Assembly (NCBI RefSeq): GCF_016587435.1
Contig: NZ_BNJJ01000022.1
Coordinates: 73,258-137,257, forward strand
DNA: 64,000 nucleotides
Direction of reading: 5' to 3'
Origin: Dictyobacter formicarum
Lineage (GTDB): Bacteria > Chloroflexota > Ktedonobacteria > Ktedonobacterales > Ktedonobacteraceae
Shown here: positions 35,234 through 44,352 of the stretch, piece after piece
Position numbering within the stretch: position 1 is the stretch's first letter
Layout of the letters: the number at the start of each line of letters is the position of its first letter
The notes under the pieces: generated by a model
Databases searched by the model: none
Seen by the model: only the letters and a program-made list of their open reading frames with translations
What the model was told of the DNA's origin: nothing
Made by a program: the position numbers and the translations under genes

Positions 35234-35840
35234 CACCTTGCTCTCTTTCCTCTTGGCTGGGAACACTCTCCTTCTGTAAGCGAAGTCTCCGATTGTTGAC
35301 CTGACGCTGCTGGACTGGTGCTAACAGTCGCGCTTGCGCTGCCGGTGCCTGGTCAAGCTCGGCACGCGCGGTGTTGACTGCCGCATGCACAGCCTTACTT
35401 AATTTATCGATCTCCTGGAGGAGCTGCTGCCGCTCACGTATCTGCTTCTCCTGAGAGCGGCTTCCCCTTGAACGCATAAATGCAGTGAGGAGGATACCGG
35501 CCTCCTCCAACTTGTGCTCGACGGTGTAGAGGCGACTAAGATAGCCGATCGAGGTGGCGCTAAACAAGATGGGGATCGGGGTCGTCCTCAGGCTCTGCTC
35601 CTTCGAGAAAAGAGACAGACAGGCCGTCTCCGTCTGGTGGATCGCAGAGAGATGCTCTTTGAGGATGGGAAGCCAGAAAGAGGCCGGGCGCGGTTCCCAA
35701 TCCTTGCCTAACTCCTCGATTGCCGCATCGATAGGTTGTACGGCCTCCTCTAGTGCCTGGTACGCCTGGCATGCGCGGGCGATGAATGCCATAAGGGTAG
35801 CTGTGTCGTCCGCAACCCCATAGCCTAGAATATGGCTCAT
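35223..35840 (-). CDS. Hypothetical helical protein
   Basis: 205 aa, nearly all helical with heptads in the middle (QIRERQQLLQEIDKLSKAVHAAVNTARAEL). The ATG overlaps the stop of the preceding gene. It resembles its neighbour 35837-36373 in build, and the two may form a hetero-oligomer. No domain recognised. Confidence 0.6.
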   Translation of the reverse strand: MSHILGYGVADDTATLMAFIARACQAYQALEEAVQPIDAAIEELGKDWEPRPASFWLPILKEHLSAIHQTETACLSLFSKEQSLRTTPIPILFSATSIGYLSRLYTVEHKLEEAGILLTAFMRSRGSRSQEKQIRERQQLLQEIDKLSKAVHAAVNTARAELDQAPAAQARLLAPVQQRQVNNRRLRLQKESVPSQEEREQGDDC

Positions 35841-36373
35841 GCCTGCCCCTCCTCTCCGGCTTCAGCCTGGCTCTCCTGGGCCTTCTCAACCAACGCGGAA
35901 AGCTGGCCAGCGAGCTCGTCGAACGTCGCAAACATCAGAGGATACAGATGCCGGACCATTAATTGGAGCTGCACACGTGCGTAGCTAGGCTCGCTGCAGA
36001 TCGGCGTCAGGGCATCGAGCAACAACAGCAACTCTGTAATCTGATCGTCGAGGTAGGCAAGTTTCGTCAGCGTTCCCCAGGGCGCGATCACCTTCATCGC
36101 CTGGGGGTCGAGCTGACTGTAGAAGGAGTAGGCGGCCTGGGCCGCCTGACGCAAGGCAAGCAGGTGCTTCATGGCCTCCTGGCATTGCATCGGCAGGATC
36201 GCAAGGTCCTGGCACAGCACTTCGCCAATATTTCGGAGCTTACGCTCGCGGCGTGCCATGCGCCAATACATACCATCCATCCTCATAATCAGCCAAGCGG
36301 CGCGGCGCTGGTTAGACTGCTGATCCTGCTGCTGCGCCTGACCCTGGCTACTGATATTGCGGAGTGCTACCAT
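35837..36373 (-). CDS. Hypothetical helical protein
   Basis: 178 aa, start ATG 36373 with GGAGG upstream. Helical, with ARRERKLRNIGEVLCQDLAILPMQCQEAMKHL and YLDDQITELLLLLDALTP. Similar size and composition to the following gene. Function unknown. Confidence 0.6.
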   Translation of the reverse strand: MVALRNISSQGQAQQQDQQSNQRRAAWLIMRMDGMYWRMARRERKLRNIGEVLCQDLAILPMQCQEAMKHLLALRQAAQAAYSFYSQLDPQAMKVIAPWGTLTKLAYLDDQITELLLLLDALTPICSEPSYARVQLQLMVRHLYPLMFATFDELAGQLSALVEKAQESQAEAGEEGQA

Positions 36374-36582
36374 TGCCGCACCTCCTTCTCTTGAGGGAGC
36401 AAGGTATCAAGATAGCCGTTCACCACAGCTACGAGCCCGCAATATTCCTGGGGTGTCAACACTGCTGGCACCTGGGCCTCTGGCTCCTCTGCAACGCCTA
36501 ATCCAAGCAGGCTTGCAAGGATAGCAGTCGTGCATTCATCACACACGATCACACGTGCTGCTGTAATTTGGCAACTACACAT
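36367..36582 (-). CDS. Small cysteine-containing protein
   Basis: 71 aa, ATG 36582 with GGGGAGGGG upstream. The N-terminal CSCQITAARVIVCDEC suggests a metal-binding knuckle; the rest is helical (VLTPQEYCGLVAVVNGYLDTL). It overlaps the next gene by 7 bases. Confidence 0.6.
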   Translation of the reverse strand: MCSCQITAARVIVCDECTTAILASLLGLGVAEEPEAQVPAVLTPQEYCGLVAVVNGYLDTLLPQEKEVRQW

Positions 36583-36596
36583 ACTGTCCCCTCCCC

Positions 36597-37343
36597 TTAC
36601 TTCCCGCTCTTGATAGCACTGGTCACGTTGACGCTCCAGGAGGTCTGTGGTCGGCTGACGGCCAGGCCATTCGCCCCATACGGTCCCACAGCCTCGATAT
36701 CAACTACATCTCCCTGAGAGGTTACCTCAAGCATCGCCTCCTGGGGGTGGGTAAACCCGGAGAGCGCCGGGCCTTGCAGGATGCGACTTTTGCTCATATC
36801 TCCATCAGGAATCATGAGCGCGTCCAGGTGCCCTTGTCCGTCCACGAACGCTCGTACCTGCTCAGTGTGGCCCGACTGCTGCGTATGGACGGTCACCACA
36901 TCTCGGTGTGCGCTCTGCGTGTAGTAGCCAGGATCGCTGACAGCATTCATCCACCACACATAGGCGTTGACAAAGACCACAAAGGCCAGAAGCAACAGGC
37001 ACATCCCGCCACCAACCCAAACAGCCGGATGAAGCTTCATCCGGGGTTGGTGCTGCTCCGGCTCTGGCTGCGGATAGTGAGGACGCGTCGGCTGCCGCTT
37101 GATCTTCTGAGCATCAGACTGCTGCGATCGTGACGCGAGGCGCGGTGAAAGGTGGGAATCGGTCGCCCGGTCGCGTGTGGCTCGCCTGGTCAGCGTAGCC
37201 CCTGCCGGTCGGGCCGCTGGCCGAGAATCGGTGGTCTGATACCGACGGGTGCTGGTGCCTGGCCGCGTGATGGGAGCAGGTCGTGACGCGGGTTGATAGT
37301 CTTCCACGTCCACCTCATAGCCCAGATAGGTAGAGTTACTCAT
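36597..37343 (-). CDS. Single-pass membrane protein with long basic cytoplasmic region
   Basis: 248 aa. Residues 1-105 are basic and Pro/Arg/Thr-rich (probably disordered, cytoplasmic); a transmembrane helix (VGGGMCLLLLAFVVFVNAYVW) spans about 110-131; the remaining 115 residues form a beta-rich extracytoplasmic domain with SGHTEQVRAFVDGQGHLDALM and PYGANGLAVSRPQTSWSVNV. Such a layout occurs in subunits of conjugative or surface machines, but no ATPase or coupling protein is present here. Confidence 0.65.
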   Translation of the reverse strand: MSNSTYLGYEVDVEDYQPASRPAPITRPGTSTRRYQTTDSRPAARPAGATLTRRATRDRATDSHLSPRLASRSQQSDAQKIKRQPTRPHYPQPEPEQHQPRMKLHPAVWVGGGMCLLLLAFVVFVNAYVWWMNAVSDPGYYTQSAHRDVVTVHTQQSGHTEQVRAFVDGQGHLDALMIPDGDMSKSRILQGPALSGFTHPQEAMLEVTSQGDVVDIEAVGPYGANGLAVSRPQTSWSVNVTSAIKSGK

Positions 37344-37645
37344 CTGCGGCCTCCTTCCGAACGCGACAGGGTACAGTAGAAGTGCAAACGCAGGCGTTGC
37401 AGGGGAGTTAAATGGTCGCGCTCGCCGTCATCTTCGAAGGCAAAGCCGGTGGTGGTAATGCGAGGTGGTTGGCTGCCGCCATCTCCAGGTTGGAGATGGA
37501 ACTGGATGCCGTTCTCGTTCACGTTATCGGTGGACAGGAAGGCAATGGTCGCGTTCCGATAGTTAGACGCAATACGATCCAGAATACGAGTCTCGTCTTT
37601 GTCACGTGGTGTGACACTTATAGGGGGTGCTACCTGTGTCATCAT
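37340..37645 (-). CDS. Hypothetical protein, first gene of the orphan operon
   Basis: 101 aa, start ATG 37645 or 37642 (MMTQ). Beta-rich (IQFHLQPGDGG, ITTTGFAFEDDGE), with a C-terminal LTPLQRLRLHFYCTLSRSEGG. It overlaps the membrane-protein gene (ATGA). The run of ten overlapping genes down to 33696 must be one transcript. Upstream is a non-coding stretch with a hairpin. Confidence 0.6.
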   Translation of the reverse strand: MMTQVAPPISVTPRDKDETRILDRIASNYRNATIAFLSTDNVNENGIQFHLQPGDGGSQPPRITTTGFAFEDDGERDHLTPLQRLRLHFYCTLSRSEGGRR

Positions 37646-38038
37646 TCAAGCCTCCTGCTTGACTACATGACACCTCTCCCCGCATAATGCGGTAAGCGGG
37701 TGTCTAGATCACTGAAAACGGTGTAGACGCCTGTTCATGGGTCGGTGCTGGTAACACCGACCTTTGTTATGGTTAGATAGCTATGTCTCCAACCATAAAT
37801 TCAGCCCCTATTATTCTCCACAAGGAAATATGATGCCTTGAGCGTCCCATCGTTATGCTCAAGAATGTCTTCCCTCCGAAGGTATCGGCCTCGTTCCCAA
37901 GCATACTTCAGAAAGTCATATTTTGTCAAGCTTTTTCTTATTTATTCTGGAAACTACTGGAATATCTTTGACAAGAGCAGACCTTTTCATGTAAAATATC
38001 AAGACATTCGTTATAAGTAACAAAGGGAAAAAAGTCAT
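37646..38038. promoter_or_regulatory. Divergent intergenic region
   Basis: 390 bp between the orphan operon (minus) and the HTH-UTRA gene (plus). It holds a GGTCGGTG/CACCGACC hairpin (37740-37762) followed by TTTGTTA, and a sigma70-type promoter TTGACA (37968-37973), 18-bp spacing, TAAAAT (37992-37997) reading toward 38039. No gene seen. Confidence 0.6.
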
Positions 38039-38752
38039 ATGGTAAAAATAGTAAATGGGCAAAGATTTCTCAACGGAAAAGAAACGATGGAGCTCTTGGG
38101 CACATCAAAACAAAGCTTTTATGATAATGCGAAGCGACATCTAAAGCCGTACCATTTTGACGCTAAGCGAACAACGTGGTATTCCGAAGCGGAGGTCCTC
38201 AATCTCAAAAATGGAGTTGCTGTGCGCAAAGGCGCCGTTCGCCTAAGCAACATCCAGCAAAACTGGATGCAAGATATTATCGCTATGGGGTATAACGCAA
38301 GGACAGAAAACCGGGGCGATGTTGAAATTACGACTCTGCCCGAAGAGGCCATTAATGCGTTCCACCTTCCTCCAGCACAGCAATTTGCCAAACGATCTCG
38401 TATGACGGTCGTAGACAACGCTCCCATTTGTATCTGGAGCAGCTACTACCCGCTAAGTCTTGTCGAGGGTGAAATCTTAGAAGAGATGCGCCAAAGTTCA
38501 ACTGACGTGGTTCAGCGCATCAAAGAAAAGCATGGGGCCATTATTCGGGTCGTCAGAGAGAGGTACACGGCTCGGGCAACCACCCCAGAGGAACAGACGC
38601 TTTTGCGCCTAGTCACTGATGATCCTGTTCTGATCCTGCAACGCGCATCCTATACCCAGGGTAAACAATCCTTGGTGCTCTTTAGCGATATGGTTTTGCT
38701 TGGTAGTTGGTTTGCAAGCGAGCGGGAGTATAACGTTGACACCTGGGGCTAG
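38039..38752 (+). CDS. HTH regulator with C-terminal UTRA ligand-binding domain
   Basis: 237 aa, ATG 38039 with AAAGGGAAA upstream. Residues 10-60 (FLNGKETMELLGTSKQSFYD and the following YHFDAKRTTWYSEAEV) form an excisionase/MerR-like HTH with a wing. Residues 85-235 form the UTRA fold: RMTVVDNAPICIWSSYYP, then DVVQRIKEKHGAIIRVVRERYTARATTPEE and VLILQRASYTQGKQSLVLFSDMVLLG. UTRA domains normally follow a GntR winged helix, so this pairing is unusual. It sits 18 bp before an HD hydrolase gene, suggesting it senses a nucleotide-related ligand and controls that gene. Confidence 0.75.
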   Translation: MVKIVNGQRFLNGKETMELLGTSKQSFYDNAKRHLKPYHFDAKRTTWYSEAEVLNLKNGVAVRKGAVRLSNIQQNWMQDIIAMGYNARTENRGDVEITTLPEEAINAFHLPPAQQFAKRSRMTVVDNAPICIWSSYYPLSLVEGEILEEMRQSSTDVVQRIKEKHGAIIRVVRERYTARATTPEEQTLLRLVTDDPVLILQRASYTQGKQSLVLFSDMVLLGSWFASEREYNVDTWG

Positions 38753-38770
38753 TAGAAAGGGAAGTAAAAT

Positions 38771-39490
38771 TTGATTTTGACTGGCATCACAAACTATCTG
38801 TATGAAGTCGGCCTCCTTAAACATCAAAAGCGTACGGGGATGTGGCGCATGGGTGTCAAGGATCCTGAATCAGTCGCCGAACATAGTCATCGAACTGCCA
38901 TTATTGGTTATATGCTTGCTTCACTTGAGGAAGATGTTAATCCTGAACGGGTAGCGGTACTTTGCCTGTTTCATGACATCGCAGAAACCCGAACAGGTGA
39001 TTTGAGTTGGCTAAATCAACGCTACATTGCTGATGTAAAAGAGGGAGAACAAAAAGCGATCAACGAACAGGCTGCTCAACTTCCTGCGGGAATCGCACAG
39101 AAAGTACTCGCTATATCAAATGAGTATAATGGTCGCCTATCACGAGAATCTCAACTAGCTAAAGATGCTGATACATTGGAATGCTTGTTACAATGCCGAG
39201 AGTACGAAATACAGGGATATGTCAAGGCCCATTCCTGGGCGGAGATGTGTTATGCAGGGCTACGTACCGAAACAGCGCAACGGTTGGGAAAAGAGTGCTT
39301 AGATGCCGACCCGTGCAAGTGGTTTGAAACACTGCAAGATAATCCGAACGGAACATCTCAGCATATTCTTTCTGCTCAGATAGCTAGCGAACTTTCCGCC
39401 AAGGAAGAAGTCACATATGCCCTGTCAAACCATCAAACCCAAAAGAGCTTTTTCAGGTTCTTTAAGTTTATCTTTCAGCAACTCACATAA
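38771..39490 (+). CDS. HD-domain hydrolase (YfbR/oxetanocin-type nucleotidase-like)
   Basis: 239 aa. The start is probably TTG 38771, since no ATG precedes the conserved N-terminus. Metal-binding residues: SVAEHSHRTAII (H), LCLFHDIAETRTGDL (HD), and LAKDADTLECLLQC (D), the pattern of the YfbR-like HD family, which dephosphorylates deoxynucleoside monophosphates. It is cotranscribed with the UTRA regulator. Nucleotide depletion is a known defence strategy, so a defence role is possible but unproven. Confidence 0.75.
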   Translation: MILTGITNYLYEVGLLKHQKRTGMWRMGVKDPESVAEHSHRTAIIGYMLASLEEDVNPERVAVLCLFHDIAETRTGDLSWLNQRYIADVKEGEQKAINEQAAQLPAGIAQKVLAISNEYNGRLSRESQLAKDADTLECLLQCREYEIQGYVKAHSWAEMCYAGLRTETAQRLGKECLDADPCKWFETLQDNPNGTSQHILSAQIASELSAKEEVTYALSNHQTQKSFFRFFKFIFQQLT

Positions 39491-40188
39491 AACCATAGCA
39501 AGGAGAGGGCTGAAGCACAACGGAATGCGTGTCAGATCTCGCACTTTCAGTCCCTTTTATGCATGGCTTGATGTAAGTAAAGCGTGAGATACTTGCAATG
39601 CTAACTATCGAAATTGACAAAAATGGCATCTAACTATCTGCTTCTGACGCAGTTTTTACCAAGTGCTGAATAGTTTATTCCTGGGTTTCACCTTAAAATC
39701 GGATCTTGGTCACTTTCGGTGTTTAAGCTCATCAACAGATGTGAGGGAAGCGCCTGAGAAGCATATGAAAGGATCTGTTGTTCAGCTTTTACACTGCATT
39801 TGAGCAAGACCCTTAAAATCGGTTCGTGTTTCATCCAATTTACTAGTTACACTTGGCCATTATCCGTGAGCACTTACGATTGTTGCACACAACAATGGCA
39901 ATCGTTACAGTCTTCTGGTGGACCATCAGACACGCTTTTACGATTGCCTCTTTTCTGCTCTATTTGAACTTACCAACCGCCAAGAATAAAATGCATCTCG
40001 ATCCATTTTATTGAGAGCGGCATACCGACTACGACTGCAAGCCCGGGCGCCTGGGGATTGGCTCGTCTCTTCTCTATCTCCGATAAATGTATGAACACAG
40101 AACGACAAGCCATCGCGGAACGCTTACGGTAGATCAACGCTTACGGTAGATCATAGCACGAATTCATCGGACCGCGTACGCGGTGGAA
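39491..40188. other. Intergenic region with short repeats
   Basis: 700 bp between convergent genes. It has two CTTAAAATCGG boxes (about 39692 and 39812), an imperfect hairpin ACGATTGTTG...CAACAATGGCAATCGT (39878-39907) and a tandem GCTTACGGTAGATCA pair (about 40123-40157). No gene seen. Confidence 0.5.
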
Positions 40189-41133
40189 TTAGGATCGCGC
40201 TAAAATAGCCTCAATCCTCTCTTTGATCGTTTCGAGTTCTTCTCGCTCAGACTGGCTTGGTACGCGATCTCCGAGCACCTTTTCATAGCGCTGAAAACTC
40301 TTGAGAGCAGAAACAACCTTCTCTTTCCCCTGCGCTGACTCAATTGAGATGGGCTCGCTCTTCCCACTTTTCTCATTCTGAAGAATCTGTTCTACGAGGT
40401 GCTTAACCTGATCAGTCGAGATCTCTCCATCGAGGAACTTTTGGATAATCGGAGCGCGTAATGCTGCTGCCTTCTCTCCTCCCAGCTCGTCAAGTTGCCG
40501 GAGATAATAAAAACAGCGCTGGCCTCGCGACGGATCTGCCTTGAGCATATCCTGAATATCGGGGGCGGATTCCGCGGCGAGCATACACAGGGAGACATGA
40601 GAACGGCTTACCTTCAGTTCGCTCGCAATGCGCTCCTGGCTCCAGCCTTCATCCTCTTGCAATTGCCGAAACGTCAATCCCTCCTCCATCAACGTCAGCG
40701 GCTGCCTTCCATTGTTTTCAAAGTAGGTACCCTTGGCCAGCTGCAAGCGATCGTAGTCCTTGATCACCGCTTGGACTTCCTGAATGCCCAGTTCTTTCGC
40801 CGCCTGAATACGGATGTGCCCCCCCATCATGAGGTTGTAGAAGCGCTCATCATCCGGATCCTGGCACAAGACAGCCGTAAACTGGAAACCGAGATCCCGT
40901 ATCTGATCTTTGAGTTGCTCATATGTTTGTGGATCGAGATGTTCCCGCTTTTGATAACGGCTTGGTCGAATGCGCTCTATGGGAACAACGGTCAGCCGAC
41001 GTGCGACTGGCTGCACGGCGCCCACGCTCTCACGGCTCCCGTGGATGCCGTGCTCTCGCAAGGTGACTGACGGGTCCTGTACTGCCGGCCCAGTTCTGCG
41101 AGCTTTGAAAGGGTTTTTGGGGTTCTGCGTCAT
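40189..41133 (-). CDS. ParB-family centromere-binding protein
   Basis: 314 aa. The N-terminal ParB/Spo0J CTPase fold has IERIRPSRYQKRE, the loop MMGGHIRIQAAKELG (equivalent of G-E-R-R-x-R-A) and an ENNGRQPLTLMEEGLTFRQL stretch leading into the HTH WSQERIASELKVSRSHVSLCML. The C-terminus is helical. It overlaps parA by 4 bases (ATGA). It should load at parS-type palindromes; the three GACTTCGCGAAGTC sites nearby are candidates. Confidence 0.85.
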   Translation of the reverse strand: MTQNPKNPFKARRTGPAVQDPSVTLREHGIHGSRESVGAVQPVARRLTVVPIERIRPSRYQKREHLDPQTYEQLKDQIRDLGFQFTAVLCQDPDDERFYNLMMGGHIRIQAAKELGIQEVQAVIKDYDRLQLAKGTYFENNGRQPLTLMEEGLTFRQLQEDEGWSQERIASELKVSRSHVSLCMLAAESAPDIQDMLKADPSRGQRCFYYLRQLDELGGEKAAALRAPIIQKFLDGEISTDQVKHLVEQILQNEKSGKSEPISIESAQGKEKVVSALKSFQRYEKVLGDRVPSQSEREELETIKERIEAILARS

Positions 41134-42107
41134 TCTGCCACCTCCTCATACGCCTGCTGCTCGTGCATAGCCTGGTTCAGCGCGTCGGTGCACTTGTCGC
41201 AGAACTTCAACCCGGTTACTTCCCCTTCATAGCCCATCAGCTGAAGCGTAATAGCGCAGAGCTCACGAATGGCCCGATCCGAGGAAACTGCCGGATGCTC
41301 AAGGCTCGCAATATGCTGATTGAGGCATTCGCCAAAAACCTTGCTCCAATGCACGGGCTGATAGACCACTTCCTCCGCATCGCGATAGAGGGCTTTGAGA
41401 TAGGCAAGAGGCGTCGGATTGTTCGGCGTGTGTAACACCTTATTGGGCAGGATGCCCAGGATAGGAGGCTGCTGATCTGGACGCCGCTGATAGCGTTTCT
41501 TCAAATCCTCCTTCAGCTGGTAGTATGATTGCCAGTCCAGCTCGGTCGGCTCAAAGGGAATCAGGATTCCATCGATGGCATCCCACAGAGCAAATGTGAT
41601 GTCATCCTCTGTGCTAGCATCAGCATCAACGATCACATAATCGATACTTTGGGGCGGAGTTCCAAATTCTTCATCCGTCGTAGCTTCAAGATGGAAAATG
41701 CCGAGATTAACCTTATCGTTCTTCCACCATGAGAACCGCTGCTCGAACGGGAGGGGTGGAGTGAGTGCGGCACGCAAATCCTCGATCATGTCTTTGATCA
41801 AGGAAGGATAGCGCTCTTTCCGGATAAAATCATTGATATCCTCATGATCCCGGCTCCCGGCAATGAGCCAGAGGCGTTTGCGCACCTGCCTGGCCGCGCT
41901 CTTGAATGGCACCCCATTGATGATGCACTCCTTTAGTGTCGCATCAAAGTGGCGTTGCCGGTTTTCAAGAATATCATCATTCGCCTGTTCCGACCCATCT
42001 ATCAGCAATACCGAGCAGCCCAGTGCTGCCAGGGCCTGGGCGAATTCACGTGCATAGAGTGATTTCCCCACGCCGCCCTTTTTCGACTTGATTTGTATTA
42101 CACGCAT
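41130..42107 (-). CDS. ParA-family partition ATPase
   Basis: 325 aa, ATG 42107 with AAAGGA upstream. Deviant Walker A KKGGVGKSLYA near residues 9-19 and the following LLIDGSEQANDDI (A' motif, where D-x-D-P-Q is more usual) place it in the ParA/MinD family; VDYVIVDADAST is Walker B. It has no N-terminal HTH, so it is of the short (type Ib/chromosomal) kind. It drives DNA segregation with ParB. Intact parAB beside the palindromes indicates a self-maintained replicon or an integrated relative. Confidence 0.85.
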   Translation of the reverse strand: MRVIQIKSKKGGVGKSLYAREFAQALAALGCSVLLIDGSEQANDDILENRQRHFDATLKECIINGVPFKSAARQVRKRLWLIAGSRDHEDINDFIRKERYPSLIKDMIEDLRAALTPPLPFEQRFSWWKNDKVNLGIFHLEATTDEEFGTPPQSIDYVIVDADASTEDDITFALWDAIDGILIPFEPTELDWQSYYQLKEDLKKRYQRRPDQQPPILGILPNKVLHTPNNPTPLAYLKALYRDAEEVVYQPVHWSKVFGECLNQHIASLEHPAVSSDRAIRELCAITLQLMGYEGEVTGLKFCDKCTDALNQAMHEQQAYEEVAE

Positions 42108-42154
42108 ATATGAGTCCTTTCTTCTCGTTCAGGGAGGGGCTACCGTGCAGATGG

Positions 42155-42176
42155 TTTTGACTTCGCGAAGTCAAAA
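42155..42176. promoter_or_regulatory. parS-like palindrome 1
   Basis: Perfect 22-bp palindrome with core GACTTCGCGAAGTC flanked by TTTT/AAAA, 48 bp upstream of the parA start. It may be both a ParB site and a parAB operator. Confidence 0.7.
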
Positions 42177-42301
42177 GACACGTTCCAGACCACAGCTTTG
42201 AAATGCCACAATTTTTCTTCTATTGTTCATGCGAAGGATCGAGTTACTACCTTTGGAAAATACCCCACCTCTATACAATGCCCTTCAGTGCTTACGCGCA
42301 C

Positions 42302-42325
42302 TTTTTGACTTCGCGAAGTCAAAAA
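42302..42325. promoter_or_regulatory. parS-like palindrome 2
   Basis: The same core GACTTCGCGAAGTC in a 24-bp perfect palindrome (TTTTT/AAAAA flanks). The 360-bp region 42108-42468 holds these two sites and no gene. Confidence 0.7.
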
Positions 42326-42468
42326 GAACAGCATTTCATAGTTCTTATTCTACCGTTTCAAAAACCCATCTGGCAATGCCCCTCTCCTCCTCGCCGATCT
42401 ACAGCATATTCGATGGCGGGGTACTTATATCCCTCCGTTCCATAACCAGCGTCTCCTGAAGTTCATAA

Positions 42469-43314
42469 CTATGCATCTTCTGGTGCCTCCGCCTTCTTCA
42501 AATCGCGCAGTAAGCGCTCAAAAGCTCTCTGATACTCGTGAGGATCTGCCCAATGGGTAAAATCACCAATGTGACGGCTCCGGCGCAATTTCGCCGCCCA
42601 CGCTTCGGAAGTCTGCAACACCTGGTCATCCAACCGAACTGGAAAGAGGACTTCCCGCTGCTGGCGCTGCTCTTTCTCTAGCGCCGCTTCCACTTCATCT
42701 TCCACCCAGGAACTGGCAAGAGCATGTTCCGAAAGGAGCAGCAACAACTTCTCATGCACATGGATCGCTTCATCAATGCGAGCGCGGATTTTGTCGCCGA
42801 TCTTCATGTCTTCAGAAGCGAACCAACAGCGCACACCATGATCCTGCAAGTCGGAGTGCAGGCGACGGGCCAACATTCCATCGTTGTTGGCGTAACTGAT
42901 AAAACAGGAATGGTACTGTATTGGCGACATCATTTGTGCACGATAGATAACAATCCACTCATCGGGGACACCAGTCCCGCGCAAAAAGTGCATAGCTCTG
43001 CTATCCTGAGGTAGGTATACTGAGTGTAGCTGAACGAGAGATGGCCCTTTGTGATTAATCTCAACAATTCCTTTGGCAGTGCGAAGGTCATTGTTGGCAA
43101 AAACTGTCTGCGCAAGAACGGCTCCCCTGAGGATGGCTCCGCTGAGATTGGCTTCGCTGAGATTGGCTTCGCTGAGATTGGCTCCGCTGAGATTGACTTC
43201 GCTAAGATTAGCTCCTCTGAGATCAGGGTGACGTACGTGGGGATGTTGTTTCCGCTGCAGGTTCCAGGCTCGAACGCTTTGTCGCAGGATGGCGAGCAGT
43301 TCTGCATTGGCCAT
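42469..43314 (-). CDS. Pentapeptide-repeat/TIR-domain protein
   Basis: 281 aa from ATG 43314 with GGGAG upstream (an overlapping ATG at 43335 lacks an RBS). Residues 35-70 are pentapeptide repeats (ANLSE/ANLSG units). Residues 135-250 form a TIR domain: YHSCFISYANNDGMLARRLH, VRCWFASEDMKIGDK, and SSWVEDEVEAALEKE with the W-x3-E catalytic glutamate position. TIR domains of this kind hydrolyse NAD or make signalling nucleotides in defence. It overlaps or abuts the second TIR gene, so they are coexpressed. A pentapeptide-TIR fusion suggests the repeats position or sense a target. Confidence 0.8.
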   Translation of the reverse strand: MANAELLAILRQSVRAWNLQRKQHPHVRHPDLRGANLSEVNLSGANLSEANLSEANLSGAILRGAVLAQTVFANNDLRTAKGIVEINHKGPSLVQLHSVYLPQDSRAMHFLRGTGVPDEWIVIYRAQMMSPIQYHSCFISYANNDGMLARRLHSDLQDHGVRCWFASEDMKIGDKIRARIDEAIHVHEKLLLLLSEHALASSWVEDEVEAALEKEQRQQREVLFPVRLDDQVLQTSEAWAAKLRRSRHIGDFTHWADPHEYQRAFERLLRDLKKAEAPEDA

Positions 43315-43331
43315 AGGTGTTTCTCCCTCTT

Positions 43332-44066
43332 TCATCGATGCAAATCACGCGCGAGTCGGTGGAATGCCTGGGTATACGCCATATCATCTTGCCATCGGCG
43401 GAAATCTCCGATATAGCGTTGTCTCACAGCTATCGCCCATGACTTGTACGTTTGCAAAACGTGATCATCCAGGCGGATGGGGAACAGGAGAAACGTGCCT
43501 TGTTGCATATGTTCCCGGTCCAGCGCTGCCTCCACTTCTTCCTCGACCCAACGACTCCCAATGGCATGCTCAGAGAGGACAATGAGGAGCTTGTCATTAT
43601 TCTGTATCGCCTCATAAATGTTGTCGCGGAGCTTGTCACCCGTTTTCAGGTCATGGGGAGCAAACCAGCAGGGAACGCCGCTGCTGTGGAGGTCGGCATA
43701 CAGCTTCTCGGCAAACGCCTGATCTTCGGTCGCGTAACTCAAGACGCAGGAATGATACTCGGAAGACGTGTGCAGTTGCTGAGTAGGGGCCGGTGCTGGC
43801 GATGGCGAGGCAATCTTTTCTTGCCTTGGTTGTATCGGGAGGGAAGCCGATGCCTCCCGGCGAGCCTGCCACACGGAAACCCCAATACCGAGGGCAACAG
43901 CCACGAAAAAAGCAGGGAAAGCAAAACGCAAATAGGGAGCAATGGCTGGTGGAATAGTGCTGGTGGCGAGATTACCGAGGATACTCGCAAGCGCAGACAA
44001 GACCCCACCCAAAACGATGAGCAGAATGGTCACCGATGCTCGCGGCGGCGATGATGGTGAGGACAT
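43332..44066 (-). CDS. Membrane-anchored TIR-domain protein
   Basis: 244 aa from ATG 44066 with GGAG upstream. Two hydrophobic helices (VTILLIVLGGVLSALASIL and YLRFAFPAFFVAVALGIGVSVW) precede a Pro/Ala-rich linker and a TIR domain from about residue 105: YHSCVLSYATEDQAFAEKLY, VPCWFAPHDLKTGDK, SRWVEEEVEAALDRE. It is paralogous to the downstream pentapeptide-TIR protein and translated from the same mRNA. Its membrane location suggests a sensor or effector acting at the envelope. Confidence 0.8.
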   Translation of the reverse strand: MSSPSSPPRASVTILLIVLGGVLSALASILGNLATSTIPPAIAPYLRFAFPAFFVAVALGIGVSVWQARREASASLPIQPRQEKIASPSPAPAPTQQLHTSSEYHSCVLSYATEDQAFAEKLYADLHSSGVPCWFAPHDLKTGDKLRDNIYEAIQNNDKLLIVLSEHAIGSRWVEEEVEAALDREHMQQGTFLLFPIRLDDHVLQTYKSWAIAVRQRYIGDFRRWQDDMAYTQAFHRLARDLHR

Positions 44067-44352
44067 ACGAATCCTTTCTCCTCGCACAAAACAACAAATT
44101 GATACACACTCTTCAATATATTAAACGATGAGAACGACTGAATATAAGCGGCTCGTTTTTAAATTTGATATCGCGTAAGATGAGTTTGCTTGAAAATGAA
44201 AAACAAGCGAATGAGATGGGATACACTTTACCAGACACCACACCCCTTCGCGGGAAGCTGCCCGATTTATGTGTTAAGTGTCTATCATTCATCGATGGAC
44301 TTAAATTAATATCTGCGAAAAATACCACGCTTATACGATGTCCTTGAGTATT

